Made by a program: the position numbers and the translations under genes. A stretch of DNA of 64,000 bases. Source: Candidatus Zhuqueibacterota bacterium (GTDB lineage Bacteria > Zhuqueibacterota > Zhuqueibacteria > Oceanimicrobiales > Oceanimicrobiaceae). Below the pieces are notes generated by a model that worked only from the letters and a program-made list of their open reading frames with translations, ran no database searches and had not been told where the DNA came from. This document shows positions 51,937 to 61,170 of this stretch, piece after piece; the first letter of the stretch is position 1; the number at the start of each line of letters is the position of its first letter. Location of the stretch: assembly GCA_029261995.1 (NCBI GenBank), contig JAJDAF010000061.1, positions 1 through 64,000 on the forward strand, given 5' to 3'.

Positions 51937-53496
51937 CTATAACGCGTTATTTGAGATCTGGCTGTCGGCAAGTGGAATGCGGTAAGCGACGGCTTCCTGG
52001 CTGTTGCGAAACAGGAGGTAGTCGCCGGCAAGAGCCGGGTTGTTCCAGGTTTTGCCGTCCAGGGCAGGGAAAAAGGCAATCTCGCGGTGGCCGTCCGGGG
52101 ACGCCTCGACAAGCACCAACTCGCCTCGTTCAGTGAGGATAAGCAGGAGCGTGTCCGCCAGCAGCAACTGTCCGTGCCCGTAGCGGCCGCGCTTCCAGAC
52201 CCGACTGCCGTCTTTCACATCCAGGCATGCCAGAATACCATCGTCGAGCCCATAAATGAATCCATCCAGATGCACAACATTGGCGAACTTCGCCTTCATG
52301 CGTTTGCTCTCCCAAAGAAGCTCGGTATTGAACACGCCATCCATCTCCAGCACTCTAAAAAACTTGCTACCGACGCCATATCCTGAGGAAGCGAAGACCT
52401 TGTCGCCGGAGAGAACGAGTGGTTGCGCAACACGCTCGGTTTCTCCCGGCCAGGGGAACTGCCACAATTGCTTACCGGTTTTGAGGTCATGCCCGGCGAT
52501 CAGCACATGGTTGAAAATCAGGATTTGTTGTCGCCCTGCCAGAGTAGTGAGAAACGGTGAGCTGTAGTCAGCACGATGTTCTCCGGCGGACCAGACAACA
52601 TCGCCGCTGATCTCGTGGTAAGCCAGCAAGGACCTGCCGCTGCCGCCACCGGCACAAACCACCACAAGACTATCCACATGCAGTGGCGAACCGCTCATGC
52701 CCCATGCCGGCAGTTCAGCCTCGTTTTCCGCAATGATGTCGCGACTCCACAGGCGTTTTCCCGTGCTCAAATCCAGACAATTCAGGATTCCTGTGGCGCC
52801 GAGCGCATACACCCGTCCGTTTGCGATTGTCGGAGTGGCTCGAGGCCCGATGCCGCCGATGGTGGTCGCAAAGCGGGCCTTGTCGGCGTGATGCCAGAGG
52901 ATATCTCCGGTCGTCAGTATGTAACAGGTAACCCACTCCTCGTCACCGCGCTGTTCCTGAGTGATCGCCCGCTCTCCCAGGATGGCGAATTGCGACATGC
53001 CTTCCCCAATGGCACGCTTCCACAGCAGCTCGGGTGGATTCGCCTGCCAGTCTGGATTCAATCGTACGTTTGTAAAAACGCCTGTCCTTGATGGCCCGCG
53101 GAATTCCGGGTAACTGAGGTCAAGCCTTTCAGCGACATCCGGGAGTGTGCTACCGGGCAACCCGGCCTCGTTCTGTGAGAGCCGGTGTTCAGACCAACGC
53201 CAATCGAGAACTGGGACCAGGTCGCCCGTGGTCTCGCGAATGCGGAAGGTTCCCATGAGCACGGCGATTGCAGCAAGGCCGGCGAGGGTAATCATCAACC
53301 TGCGCCTCCAGGCCAATCTTGACCAGAACAAGAGCCAAAGCGTCAACAGAAAGATGGTCAGGACCTGAGCGAACAGCGTGTTCATCACCTGAAACTGTCT
53401 CATCGTGTCTTCGAAGAGCCAAACGTAGGCGGTCACGGTGAGGTCTAGGCCGATGATTACCGCCACCGGCCACCATCGGATGTTTGTTTGCGTCAT
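51937..53496 (-). CDS. membrane-anchored PQQ-like beta-propeller protein
   Basis: A 519-residue protein. Three hydrophobic segments lie in the first 110 residues (VAVIIGLDLTVTAYVWLF, FAQVLTIFLLTLWLLFWS, LMITLAGLAAIAVLMG). The soluble part is an eight-blade-type PQQ/WD-like propeller with repeats such as LDLSTGKRLWSRD, YHEISGDVVWS, HDLKTGKQLWQFPW and LDVKDGSRVWKRG. PQQ-dehydrogenase active-site residues are not evident, so it is more likely a scaffold (BamB-like) than an enzyme. It is first gene of the minus-strand operon. Confidence 0.85.
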   Translation of the reverse strand: MTQTNIRWWPVAVIIGLDLTVTAYVWLFEDTMRQFQVMNTLFAQVLTIFLLTLWLLFWSRLAWRRRLMITLAGLAAIAVLMGTFRIRETTGDLVPVLDWRWSEHRLSQNEAGLPGSTLPDVAERLDLSYPEFRGPSRTGVFTNVRLNPDWQANPPELLWKRAIGEGMSQFAILGERAITQEQRGDEEWVTCYILTTGDILWHHADKARFATTIGGIGPRATPTIANGRVYALGATGILNCLDLSTGKRLWSRDIIAENEAELPAWGMSGSPLHVDSLVVVCAGGGSGRSLLAYHEISGDVVWSAGEHRADYSSPFLTTLAGRQQILIFNHVLIAGHDLKTGKQLWQFPWPGETERVAQPLVLSGDKVFASSGYGVGSKFFRVLEMDGVFNTELLWESKRMKAKFANVVHLDGFIYGLDDGILACLDVKDGSRVWKRGRYGHGQLLLADTLLLILTERGELVLVEASPDGHREIAFFPALDGKTWNNPALAGDYLLFRNSQEAVAYRIPLADSQISNNAL

Positions 53497-53642
53497 GTCT
53501 ACTCCACGTTGGTTTGGCTTCCATTTTCAACTCAGCGTGGCAAATGTAAGCAGCCACTTCTTAGAATGCAACAAATTTGCAGAAAGGTTTGGAGGTGAAG
53601 GCCAAATTGGCTATTTTGCCCAGAACAACCCGAAAGGTGGCC

Positions 53643-55757
53643 ATGAAATCGTTAGACGTAATCTTCCGACCACGGTCTGTAGCTGTGGTTGGCGCCTCAA
53701 CGCGTAAAGGCAGTCTGGGCCGGGAAATATTCGAAAAACTGCTTAAGACTGAGTTCAAGGGGCCCGTCTATCCAGTCAATCCCGGGGCATCTTACATACA
53801 TTCGGTTAAGGCTTACCCAAGTATCTCGAAGATACCGGATGGCGTCGATCTAGCCGTGATCGTCGTGCCAAAAGAGACGGTGCTTGACGTCGTTAGAGAG
53901 TGCGCCGAAAGCGGGGTAAAGGGCCTGGTTGTGATCACGGCAGGCTTCAAAGAAACCGGTCCAGCAGGGGCGAGAGTGGAGCAGGAGATGGTCGCTATCG
54001 TCCGTGCTCACAACATGCGGATGATAGGACCTAACTGCATGGGTATCTACAACCTGGCGTCCGACATCCGGCTTGACGCCACGTTCGCACCCATCGTTCC
54101 GTCAGCCGGCAGCATTGTGGTGGCGTCGCAGAGCGGAGCGCTTGGGCAGACTGTCCTCGAGCACGCCAGCGATCTCAACCTCGGGGTTTCCATGTTCGTT
54201 TCGGTAGGCAACAAGGCTGATGTCTCAGGCAATGATCTGCTGGAATACTGGAAAGATGATGGCTCTGTCGGCGTGATTCTGATGTATCTCGAAAGTTTCG
54301 GCGAGCCGGAGAGATTTGTTCGTCTGGCAAAGGAGGTCAGCGCGCGCAAGCCGATCGTCGTCGTGAAGTCAGGGCGGACGTCATCCGGAGCGAGGGCGGC
54401 GACATCTCACACGGGTGCTCTCGCCGGCCTGGACGTGGCTTACGACGCCTTGTTTCGACAGTGTGGCATCATTCGCGCAGATACCATCAAGGAAATGTTC
54501 GACTACGCCATGGGGCTGGCAAACGTACCCTTGCCGTTGGGTAACCGCATCGCCATCGTGACCAATGCTGGTGGCCCCGGCATCATGGCTGCTGACGCTT
54601 GCGAGAGCTGTGGACTGGAAGTGACAGAGCTTTCCGAAAGCACAAAACAGGCTCTGCGCACAAAACTGGTTGCCGACGCGAGCGTTACCAACCCCGTCGA
54701 TCTGCTGGCAGGTGCACAACCTGAAGACTTTCAATTTGCCCTGGCCAAAGTGCTGCTCGATGACAATGTTGACGCCGCGATTGTTATCTTCGTTGCGCCT
54801 ATCATCACAAACCCGACTCAGGTCGCGGTCAAGATTTCGGAGGCGGCTGAGGGTTTTGAAAAGCCGGTTCTTGGCTGTTTCATGGGTGTGAAGGGCGTGG
54901 CGCAGGGCATTCAGGAACTTCATCGACAGCGAATTCCTGCGTTTCCTTTTCCTGAATCCGCGGCGAGAACGCTTGCGGCGATGGTCGATTATGGCAAATG
55001 GCGCAACCAAAAGATTGGCGTTATTGAACACTATTCTGTAGATAAGCCCACGGCTGTGCAAGTGGTGTCGGATGCTGTATCCGCGGACAGGCCTTATCTG
55101 TCAACCGAGGACGCGTTTCGGGTGCTGAATGCTTACGGGATTCCTACGGCGCCATTTCGTCTCTGCCGTTCATCGAACGAATTGGAGAGTGCTTGCGCGG
55201 ACCTCAAGTTCCCGCTCGTCTTGAAAAGTGCCGCTGACAAGGTTATTCACAAATCTGAAATCGGGGGCGTGAAGCTTGGGTTGGAGGACCAAGAGGCTGT
55301 GTTCGAGGCACACGCTGACATGGAGATGGCCCTCGAGAACCACGGCGTCGCACGTGAAGACCGGAAATATCTGGTGCAAGAAATGATCACCGGCGGCAAA
55401 GAAGTCATCATGGGACTGAATAGAATTGACCGGCTCGGCACACTTCTCGCATTTGGACTGGGCGGTGTCTACGTCGAAGTTCTGGGCGATGTCGCCTTTC
55501 GTCTCGCTCCTCTGACAGATCAGGACGCGGAAGAGATGATTCAGGAGATTCGGGGATATCCCATCCTTGCTGGAATTCGGGGCGAAGCCGGGGTCGATTT
55601 GCATGTCTTGAGCGCAACGCTCATGCGTTTGTCGCAACTGGCTCTGGATATTCCGCAGATTCGGGAACTGGACCTTAATCCGTTTCTCGCTTTCACCGAC
55701 CCCGACCGATGCGTCGTTGTCGATGCTCGAATCAGGGTGGGCCAGGCGGGTGTGTAG
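53643..55757 (+). CDS. acyl-CoA synthetase (ADP-forming), fused alpha-beta type
   Basis: A 704-residue enzyme. Domains in order are: CoA-binding domain (IFRPRSVAVVGASTRKGSLG), succinyl-CoA ligase-like regions (MIGPNCMGIYN, VASQSGALGQTVLEHA, RAATSHTGALAG) and ATP-grasp (STEDAFRVLNAYGIPTAPF, FPLVLKSAADKVIHKSEIGG). It converts acetyl-CoA or another acyl-CoA with ADP and phosphate into acid and ATP. ATG 53643 has GAAAGGTGG upstream. The in-frame ATG at 53577 is less likely. It is divergent from the propeller operon. Confidence 0.9.
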   Translation: MKSLDVIFRPRSVAVVGASTRKGSLGREIFEKLLKTEFKGPVYPVNPGASYIHSVKAYPSISKIPDGVDLAVIVVPKETVLDVVRECAESGVKGLVVITAGFKETGPAGARVEQEMVAIVRAHNMRMIGPNCMGIYNLASDIRLDATFAPIVPSAGSIVVASQSGALGQTVLEHASDLNLGVSMFVSVGNKADVSGNDLLEYWKDDGSVGVILMYLESFGEPERFVRLAKEVSARKPIVVVKSGRTSSGARAATSHTGALAGLDVAYDALFRQCGIIRADTIKEMFDYAMGLANVPLPLGNRIAIVTNAGGPGIMAADACESCGLEVTELSESTKQALRTKLVADASVTNPVDLLAGAQPEDFQFALAKVLLDDNVDAAIVIFVAPIITNPTQVAVKISEAAEGFEKPVLGCFMGVKGVAQGIQELHRQRIPAFPFPESAARTLAAMVDYGKWRNQKIGVIEHYSVDKPTAVQVVSDAVSADRPYLSTEDAFRVLNAYGIPTAPFRLCRSSNELESACADLKFPLVLKSAADKVIHKSEIGGVKLGLEDQEAVFEAHADMEMALENHGVAREDRKYLVQEMITGGKEVIMGLNRIDRLGTLLAFGLGGVYVEVLGDVAFRLAPLTDQDAEEMIQEIRGYPILAGIRGEAGVDLHVLSATLMRLSQLALDIPQIRELDLNPFLAFTDPDRCVVVDARIRVGQAGV

Positions 55758-55774
55758 TTCCGGCTATGCAGAGC

Positions 55775-55817
55775 AAAAAAGAAAGGCCGGCGCCATCCGA
55801 AATCGATAGGGCCGGCC
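55775..55817 (-). terminator. intrinsic terminator of the OmpA-like gene
   Basis: Stem ggccggc (55785-55791) with gccggcc (55811-55817). On the minus strand it is followed by tttcttttttg. It sits between two convergent genes and may also stop plus-strand readthrough weakly. Confidence 0.65.
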
Positions 55818-55838
55818 GTTCATTTTGGGATAGGTGCT

Positions 55839-56786
55839 CTATTTTCGTCGCTGATTGACAATGATTCGTTTTGACGTGATGCCTTTTTTCACCAGGTAAG
55901 ACTTGATCGCTTGGGCTCTGCCCACGACTAACGCATAGTTGACCGAACGTTTGCTCCGTGTCGATTTGCCAAGCAAAACGATTTCCTCTCCTGGATTAGC
56001 CACCAGGAAGTCGTATATCTTATCAAGATGCGGTAACGAAGAGTCGAGCAGTCTGGTGGTGCCGGGAACAAACTTTATGCCGCCACCCAGTGCAGGTTTC
56101 TGTCGTTTCCGGATAGGCTGAACTTGTTCTACCGGCAGCGCCTTCTTGGCCTCATGAAAACTATCATCCATTCTTGCATCAGCGTGCCTGATGCCGTCAT
56201 TTTTGAAGTAGCGAACCAAGCCTACCATACCTTTGAAAAAACCGTCATTGCCGCCACCCGTGATCGCGTCGAGATCATCTTCCCCTGAAAAACTGTAATT
56301 GCCAACAGTGTTCAACGTCCACAGCTTGCTTGGGTTCAGTTGAAATCCCAGGCCAAGCTGCAATGCCTGCGCCCAGCCCCGGTAGTGGTTGCCATTAGGA
56401 TCGAGGATGGCGGCGTCATCCCCGTCCGTGGTTTCATAATGCAACGCTGACAAGCCCAGTGACAGAAATGGCTTGATCGGGCTGTTGGGCAGAACAAAGT
56501 AGTTGCCTACGATAGAGGTATTGTAGACTCTGGTATTGATGGCGTTGAGTCCGCTCGTCATCTTGCCGTAGGTGCTCGTGGTTGACAAATAGACTCTCGG
56601 GCTTAGCTGGTAGGTGAGCATCAAACCACCGGTCAATCCGGTGTTGGTTGTTTCGATGTCACCGGCCAGCTTCGATCCGCCCACAACGATGCCGGCGCCG
56701 AGCTTGGTTTTGTCGATTTGGGACAGCGAAGCGGTGGCGCTTGCAAGTAGGATGAGAGTTGTCCAGGTCCATCTTTTCATGTGCAT
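55839..56786 (-). CDS. OmpA-like outer-membrane protein
   Basis: A 315-residue protein. Signal peptide core is TWTTLILLASATASLSQ. The N-terminal approximately 170 residues are an eight-strand barrel-like region (TYQLSPRVYLSTTSTYGKM, FLSLGLSALHYET). The C-terminal OmpA domain ends in NYALVVGRAQAIKSYLVKKGI. Its peptidoglycan-binding Asp is not in the usual place (GKSTRSKRSVNY instead of G-H-T-D), while the Arg before A-Q is kept. ATG 56786 has AGGAG seven bases upstream. Upstream ATGs at 56804 and 56852 are alternatives. Confidence 0.82.
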   Translation of the reverse strand: MHMKRWTWTTLILLASATASLSQIDKTKLGAGIVVGGSKLAGDIETTNTGLTGGLMLTYQLSPRVYLSTTSTYGKMTSGLNAINTRVYNTSIVGNYFVLPNSPIKPFLSLGLSALHYETTDGDDAAILDPNGNHYRGWAQALQLGLGFQLNPSKLWTLNTVGNYSFSGEDDLDAITGGGNDGFFKGMVGLVRYFKNDGIRHADARMDDSFHEAKKALPVEQVQPIRKRQKPALGGGIKFVPGTTRLLDSSLPHLDKIYDFLVANPGEEIVLLGKSTRSKRSVNYALVVGRAQAIKSYLVKKGITSKRIIVNQRRK

Positions 56787-56871
56787 TTCTATACTCCTTT
56801 TCATGATGCATCTCAATCCATTATTGTTAAAATATCGTCCCCGAACCATCATTTGTGAAGGAAAAAAAAGA

Positions 56872-56900
56872 TTGACATACTAACAAAATAGTGTTACATT
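56872..56900 (+). promoter_or_regulatory. sigma-70-type promoter for the STAS gene
   Basis: TTGACA (56872-56877), 17-base spacer and TACATT (56895-56900). Initiation near 56907 would leave a leader of about 46 bases before ATG 56953. Confidence 0.6.
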
Positions 56901-56952
56901 TGCTTCAAATTTCAACAAATACCAACTTGTGACTTCGAGAACCAGGAGGCAA

Positions 56953-57294
56953 ATGATGCAAATCAACGAAGAACGGCAGGGCGACGTTGCAATTCTGACC
57001 CTGAAAGGCAAGCTGATGGGAGGGCCTGAAACGCAAGCCGTACACGAGAAAGTCAAAGACCTCGCTGACAACAAGGTTCTGAAAGTCGTGATTGATCTTG
57101 CCAAAGTGAAGTGGATGAATAGCTCGGGCTTAGGCGCTGTCATGGGATCGATGACCACACTTAAGAATGCCGGCGGTGAACTCAAACTAGCCAACGTCAC
57201 GGAAAAAGTTAAGAGTCTGTTCATTATCACCAAGCTCATCACGCTGTTCGACACCCACGACAGTGTCGGAGACGCAGTTTCCAGCTTCAGTTAA
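56953..57294 (+). CDS. STAS-domain anti-sigma factor antagonist
   Basis: A 113-residue single STAS domain of the SpoIIAA/RsbV type. GDVAILTLKGKLMGGPETQ begins it, and the phosphorylatable Ser lies in KWMNSSGLGAVMG. The usual Asp before Ser-Ser is Asn. AGGAGGC precedes ATG 56953, favoured over the in-frame ATG at 56929. It would bind an anti-sigma or other partner-switching kinase; none is adjacent. Confidence 0.9.
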   Translation: MMQINEERQGDVAILTLKGKLMGGPETQAVHEKVKDLADNKVLKVVIDLAKVKWMNSSGLGAVMGSMTTLKNAGGELKLANVTEKVKSLFIITKLITLFDTHDSVGDAVSSFS

Positions 57295-57347
57295 TTACCC
57301 ACCAGAACTGCTCTGTTCTCACCAAAAGTATGCTCAAAGGAAAAGGG

Positions 57348-59021
57348 ATGACTTACATGCATAGATGCTACGTTACTATTCTATCATCGCTGTGTTGCAT
57401 TTGCCTCGTGTCTTCCTCCGCGGTCTTTGCACAGAACAAAACCCTGACAAGAGACCTCGAGCCAGTTGTCGTGGTTGGGGCTGATTTGACTGCCCACGAG
57501 GGTGCACCTTTGGGCTCATCGAATGAGCTTTTTTTATACGCCTATCGCAGTGACGGGAGCCGGTGGGAGCAGATCCCGTTTCAAATCGACGAGGTGGCTG
57601 ATAGCAGTTATTTCACCAACGACGACGGTTTGCTGGATGGGGACGATGAATTGGCTTTCATGGCGAAAGACGCCGGCGACCGCGCAGACGTCTCTTCGTG
57701 GATAGCTGACGAAGCATCGCGCAGCCATCCACGTGTTGAACTCGCCGTCAGCAACCCTCTCGCGGCCGGCGGTACGGGCTGGGTCTACCTATACAGATCG
57801 CAGGCGCTTTCAGTGGGAAACGAAGTGCCCGATTACGTTGCCTATGTGCCTCCCCCGGACGGCCAGCTTGGTCTCGACGCCGTGGATGCACTGTCCTACT
57901 CGATGGGACACGCCGACAATGGTTTTCCTGTAGACCTAACGGTTGATTCAGGAGCTGGTGGCGTGGACTTGTTAGATCAGTTTAAGCTCCGGGGGACAAT
58001 CAAAACCACTCTGGCGCCATTCAACATCACTGAAACGCTGATTAAACTGCTCGCCAGCAAGAATGATAACATTCAGGTTAAAGACGGGCCTGTTCGTGTG
58101 ATTCGGCAGATGAACGCCACGGTGCAGATTCTGCCGGGACTGATTGAGCCGGATTTTACCGTACCACCCTTTATTTACTATCCGTACTCATTTGTCTTTG
58201 ACATAGAAATTCCGAGTTTGGACGATTTGGATCCCAGCGCTGAGTTGCTCGACGGCCGCCTCTCCATCGACTTGAACGAAAACGCCGTGAATATGAAATT
58301 CGTGAGCGCCAACAATCCCGAGCCGGGATTCACGGTAGATGGCTCCCTCGATACGCACGATACGGCGATCGACAACGTTTTACCCGACAATAATTGGTCC
58401 TTCATCGGCGGTCCGCAGGGGACAATCGTGCATCTCTTTCCGCTCCAGACTTCGGTTGGCGGCACGCGCAACCTCTACTACAAAGACAAGAGCGACGAGG
58501 CGGACAACCAGGACACCGGCGACAAACTGTCCTACGGGGACACGGGCGTGAGTATCTCTGACGGTATTATTCCTCCGGTATTGTTTAGCTACAGGGGCTA
58601 TTTTCTAGAGGGTGGATTCGACAGTAGCATCGGTGCGCAAATCGCCGAATTCGAGCGTGAGAAACTCAGTGTAGCCTCTGAAAGCCAGACCTTCAGCGGT
58701 CCGTCTTCCGTAGATGGCGGCAGTCAACTTCCAGAGAGCTTCGGACTGGCACAGAACTTTCCGAATCCATTCAATCCCAGCACCGAGATTCACTACCAGA
58801 TTGGCCGTGAAGGCGCAGGGAGTCAAGTAACGCTTATTCTATACAATCTGCTTGGCCAGGCAGTGCGGACGCTGGTCGATGAAATCGCGACTCCAGGTCA
58901 ATTCTCTGTGGTCTGGGACGGCCGTAACGATAGCGGCGCGACCGTGCCAACCGGCGTCTACATCTATCGTCTTACCAGCGACAGTTTTAAGGCGTCAAGG
59001 AAACTCGTTCTCGTCAAATAG
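57348..59021 (+). CDS. secreted protein with T9SS-type C-terminal sorting domain
   Basis: A 557-residue exported protein. Signal peptide: VTILSSLCCICLVSSSAVFAQ. The main body (residues about 30-460) is a domain of unknown function shared with the next gene: LEPVVVVGADLTAH, WEQIPFQIDE, LLDGDDELAFMAKDAGDR and VRVIRQMNATV. The last 85 residues are an FlgD-like/Por sorting domain: NFPNPFNPSTEIHY, LLGQAVRTLVDE, VVWDGRNDSGATVPTGVYIY and KLVLVK. AAAGGAAAAGGG precedes ATG 57348. ATG 57330 is an alternative. Export through type IX secretion is inferred. Confidence 0.85.
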   Translation: MTYMHRCYVTILSSLCCICLVSSSAVFAQNKTLTRDLEPVVVVGADLTAHEGAPLGSSNELFLYAYRSDGSRWEQIPFQIDEVADSSYFTNDDGLLDGDDELAFMAKDAGDRADVSSWIADEASRSHPRVELAVSNPLAAGGTGWVYLYRSQALSVGNEVPDYVAYVPPPDGQLGLDAVDALSYSMGHADNGFPVDLTVDSGAGGVDLLDQFKLRGTIKTTLAPFNITETLIKLLASKNDNIQVKDGPVRVIRQMNATVQILPGLIEPDFTVPPFIYYPYSFVFDIEIPSLDDLDPSAELLDGRLSIDLNENAVNMKFVSANNPEPGFTVDGSLDTHDTAIDNVLPDNNWSFIGGPQGTIVHLFPLQTSVGGTRNLYYKDKSDEADNQDTGDKLSYGDTGVSISDGIIPPVLFSYRGYFLEGGFDSSIGAQIAEFEREKLSVASESQTFSGPSSVDGGSQLPESFGLAQNFPNPFNPSTEIHYQIGREGAGSQVTLILYNLLGQAVRTLVDEIATPGQFSVVWDGRNDSGATVPTGVYIYRLTSDSFKASRKLVLVK

Positions 59022-59160
59022 AAATTATGAAGGGAGCTTTCTGGAGGGGAGGCTCCCGCCTTATCTCAGATCCAATCAGGCCCTGGCACACAACATTTGA
59101 ACAGCATGCGGCAGCAGCGGCCATCATCTGTGAAAATGCAACGGATAGGAGGGAGAAATC

Positions 59161-61083
59161 ATGGGGCCAGTCAGTCTGCGGCGACCTGTCGCATTTTGTG
59201 CCATTCTGCTTTACCACTTTTTTGTCCACACACCTGAATCAGGTGCCCAGCTAACTGACCGCGGGTTCGAGCCCGTTGTCGTTACCGGCTCTGAATTCCC
59301 GGACTTTGCCAATGCTGATATTTCGCACAATGGCGGAGATTTGTTTCTGTTTGCTTTCAGGGGCGGAACCTGGATGCAGATTCCGTTTCAGTTCGATGAA
59401 CGTGACGGAAGTGGTAACTACTTCGGGTCCGAAACAGAGGCATTGCTGGACGGCAATGACGAATTGGTCTTCATGACGAAAGACGCCGGCGATCGCAACG
59501 ACAATTCCTGGATCGATGACCTGACCTCTCAGAACTGGGTACGCTACGAAATCACCGTCAACGATGACGTCAACCAGACGGCATCCTACGTCTATTTGTA
59601 TCGTTCCACATCTCTGGGCCTCGACGCGCAACTTACGGACTACGTGACCTACTTGCCGCCGACCAGTGGAAACAAGGCGGAAGACGGGATTAAGACGCCA
59701 TTCTACGAACTCGCGCACGGGGTAAATGGTCTGGCAATGGACCTGAAAATCACCGGTGCAGGCGGTGGCAGCAACCAAGACATCCTTGACCGGGTGAAAA
59801 TGCGTGCCAAAGCCCGGCTGCTGATCACCGTGGACGTGAATGAGAACAATCTGATTTTCGGTAGCTCCGACAAGGTCGATGTCAAGGATGGCCTGGTACG
59901 TGTCATTCGCAAGATGGACGCTACACTCAAGAAGAGTATTCGATTTTTCCCTGACCTCAACGCCAACTTTGTCACGCCTCCGGCATTTTACTACCCATTT
60001 TCAAGTGAGGTGAGACTGGAGGTACCTTCTGTTTCGGACGCCACGATTCTATCGGGACGCCTGTCCATGGATTTTAACTCGACTGCGTCAGGGATGAAAT
60101 TTGTAAGTGCTAACAATCCCGCGCCCGGATTTGCCATCGATGGCTCAAATGATCTACCTGAAAAAGCCATCAATCCGCTTCTCCCGAATGGAAATTGGAT
60201 GTACCGTAGCGGCCCGCAGGGGACTGTGGTTAACTTTTTCCCACTTGAAGTGAATGTCGGCGGCTCGCGCGAACTTTATTACAAGGACAACGCTTCAAAT
60301 GATGGCGGCGACACTGGCGACAAGAAATCTTATGGCGACGTCGGCGTTAGCATTGCCAACACCATCAACACACCATTCCAGATGGGCTACACCACGGTCT
60401 ATCTCCCAAAGGATGAGTCACCGGACATCGGTAGCAAGCTGGCGCAGTTTCGCCAATCGCCGCTCAGGATTGAAACAGCACCTCAGGACTTCGGAACGGT
60501 GCCTGTTGAGCTGGTCGCATTCACCGCCGCTGTGGATGGTAGAGACATCAGGCTGGCGTGGCAAACCGCAACCGAGACAAACAATTTTGGCTTCGAAGTC
60601 CAGAGCCGGAGTGGGCAGACGGACTGGCTCAAGATTGGCTTTGTGGCCGGACAGGGTACGACAACAGAGCCCAAATCATACGATTTCCTGGACCGCAACC
60701 TGGCGCCAGGTTCTTACGATTACCGATTGCGACAGATTGACACAGATGGTTCATTCGAGTATTCACCAATCGTCGCAGCAACGGTTGGTGCGCCAGAGAG
60801 TTTTGTTCTGCACCAGAACTACCCGAATCCTTTCAATCCGGAAACGACCATCCAGTTTGAAGTGCCGGGCCGGGACAATGAAACACCGACGGCTTTGGAT
60901 GTCTACAACATACTTGGTGGACATGTTCGGACTCTGCTGAACGAAGTCCGACCGGCCGGGACTCATTCCGTGGTTTGGGACGGGCGCAATGAGTCGGGGC
61001 GCAGGCTTGCGACCGGATTGTACATCTACAGGTTACGCTCCGGTTCGTTTGTCTCAACCCGGAAGATGCTGCTGGTGAACTGA
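59161..61083 (+). CDS. secreted paralogue with FN3-like segment and T9SS-type sorting domain
   Basis: A 640-residue paralogue of the previous product. Signal peptide: PVAFCAILLYHFFVHTPESGAQ. Shared blocks are FEPVVVTGSEF, WMQIPFQFDE, LLDGNDELVFMTKDAGDR, VRVIRKMDATL and MKFVSANNPAPGF. An extra segment of about 90 residues (VELVAFTAAVDGRDIRLAW to SYDYRLRQIDTDGSFEYS) is fibronectin-III-like. The C-terminus NYPNPFNPETTIQF, VVWDGRNESGRRLATGLYIY and KMLLVN is the sorting domain. An intrinsic terminator follows. Confidence 0.85.
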   Translation: MGPVSLRRPVAFCAILLYHFFVHTPESGAQLTDRGFEPVVVTGSEFPDFANADISHNGGDLFLFAFRGGTWMQIPFQFDERDGSGNYFGSETEALLDGNDELVFMTKDAGDRNDNSWIDDLTSQNWVRYEITVNDDVNQTASYVYLYRSTSLGLDAQLTDYVTYLPPTSGNKAEDGIKTPFYELAHGVNGLAMDLKITGAGGGSNQDILDRVKMRAKARLLITVDVNENNLIFGSSDKVDVKDGLVRVIRKMDATLKKSIRFFPDLNANFVTPPAFYYPFSSEVRLEVPSVSDATILSGRLSMDFNSTASGMKFVSANNPAPGFAIDGSNDLPEKAINPLLPNGNWMYRSGPQGTVVNFFPLEVNVGGSRELYYKDNASNDGGDTGDKKSYGDVGVSIANTINTPFQMGYTTVYLPKDESPDIGSKLAQFRQSPLRIETAPQDFGTVPVELVAFTAAVDGRDIRLAWQTATETNNFGFEVQSRSGQTDWLKIGFVAGQGTTTEPKSYDFLDRNLAPGSYDYRLRQIDTDGSFEYSPIVAATVGAPESFVLHQNYPNPFNPETTIQFEVPGRDNETPTALDVYNILGGHVRTLLNEVRPAGTHSVVWDGRNESGRRLATGLYIYRLRSGSFVSTRKMLLVN

Positions 61084-61126
61084 GTATCTCTTCCAGTCAG
61101 AAGAGAAAGACAATTCTTGGTTAAGC

Positions 61127-61159
61127 AGAAGCCGTGGTCCCGAACTGCGGCTTCTTTTT
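61127..61159 (+). terminator. rho-independent terminator
   Basis: Eight-base stem agaagccg (61127-61134) with cggcttct (61148-61155), 13-base loop, then ttttt. It ends the secreted-protein unit and lies upstream of the radC start, supporting ATG 61171. Confidence 0.82.
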
Positions 61160-61170
61160 GTGAGGTGACG

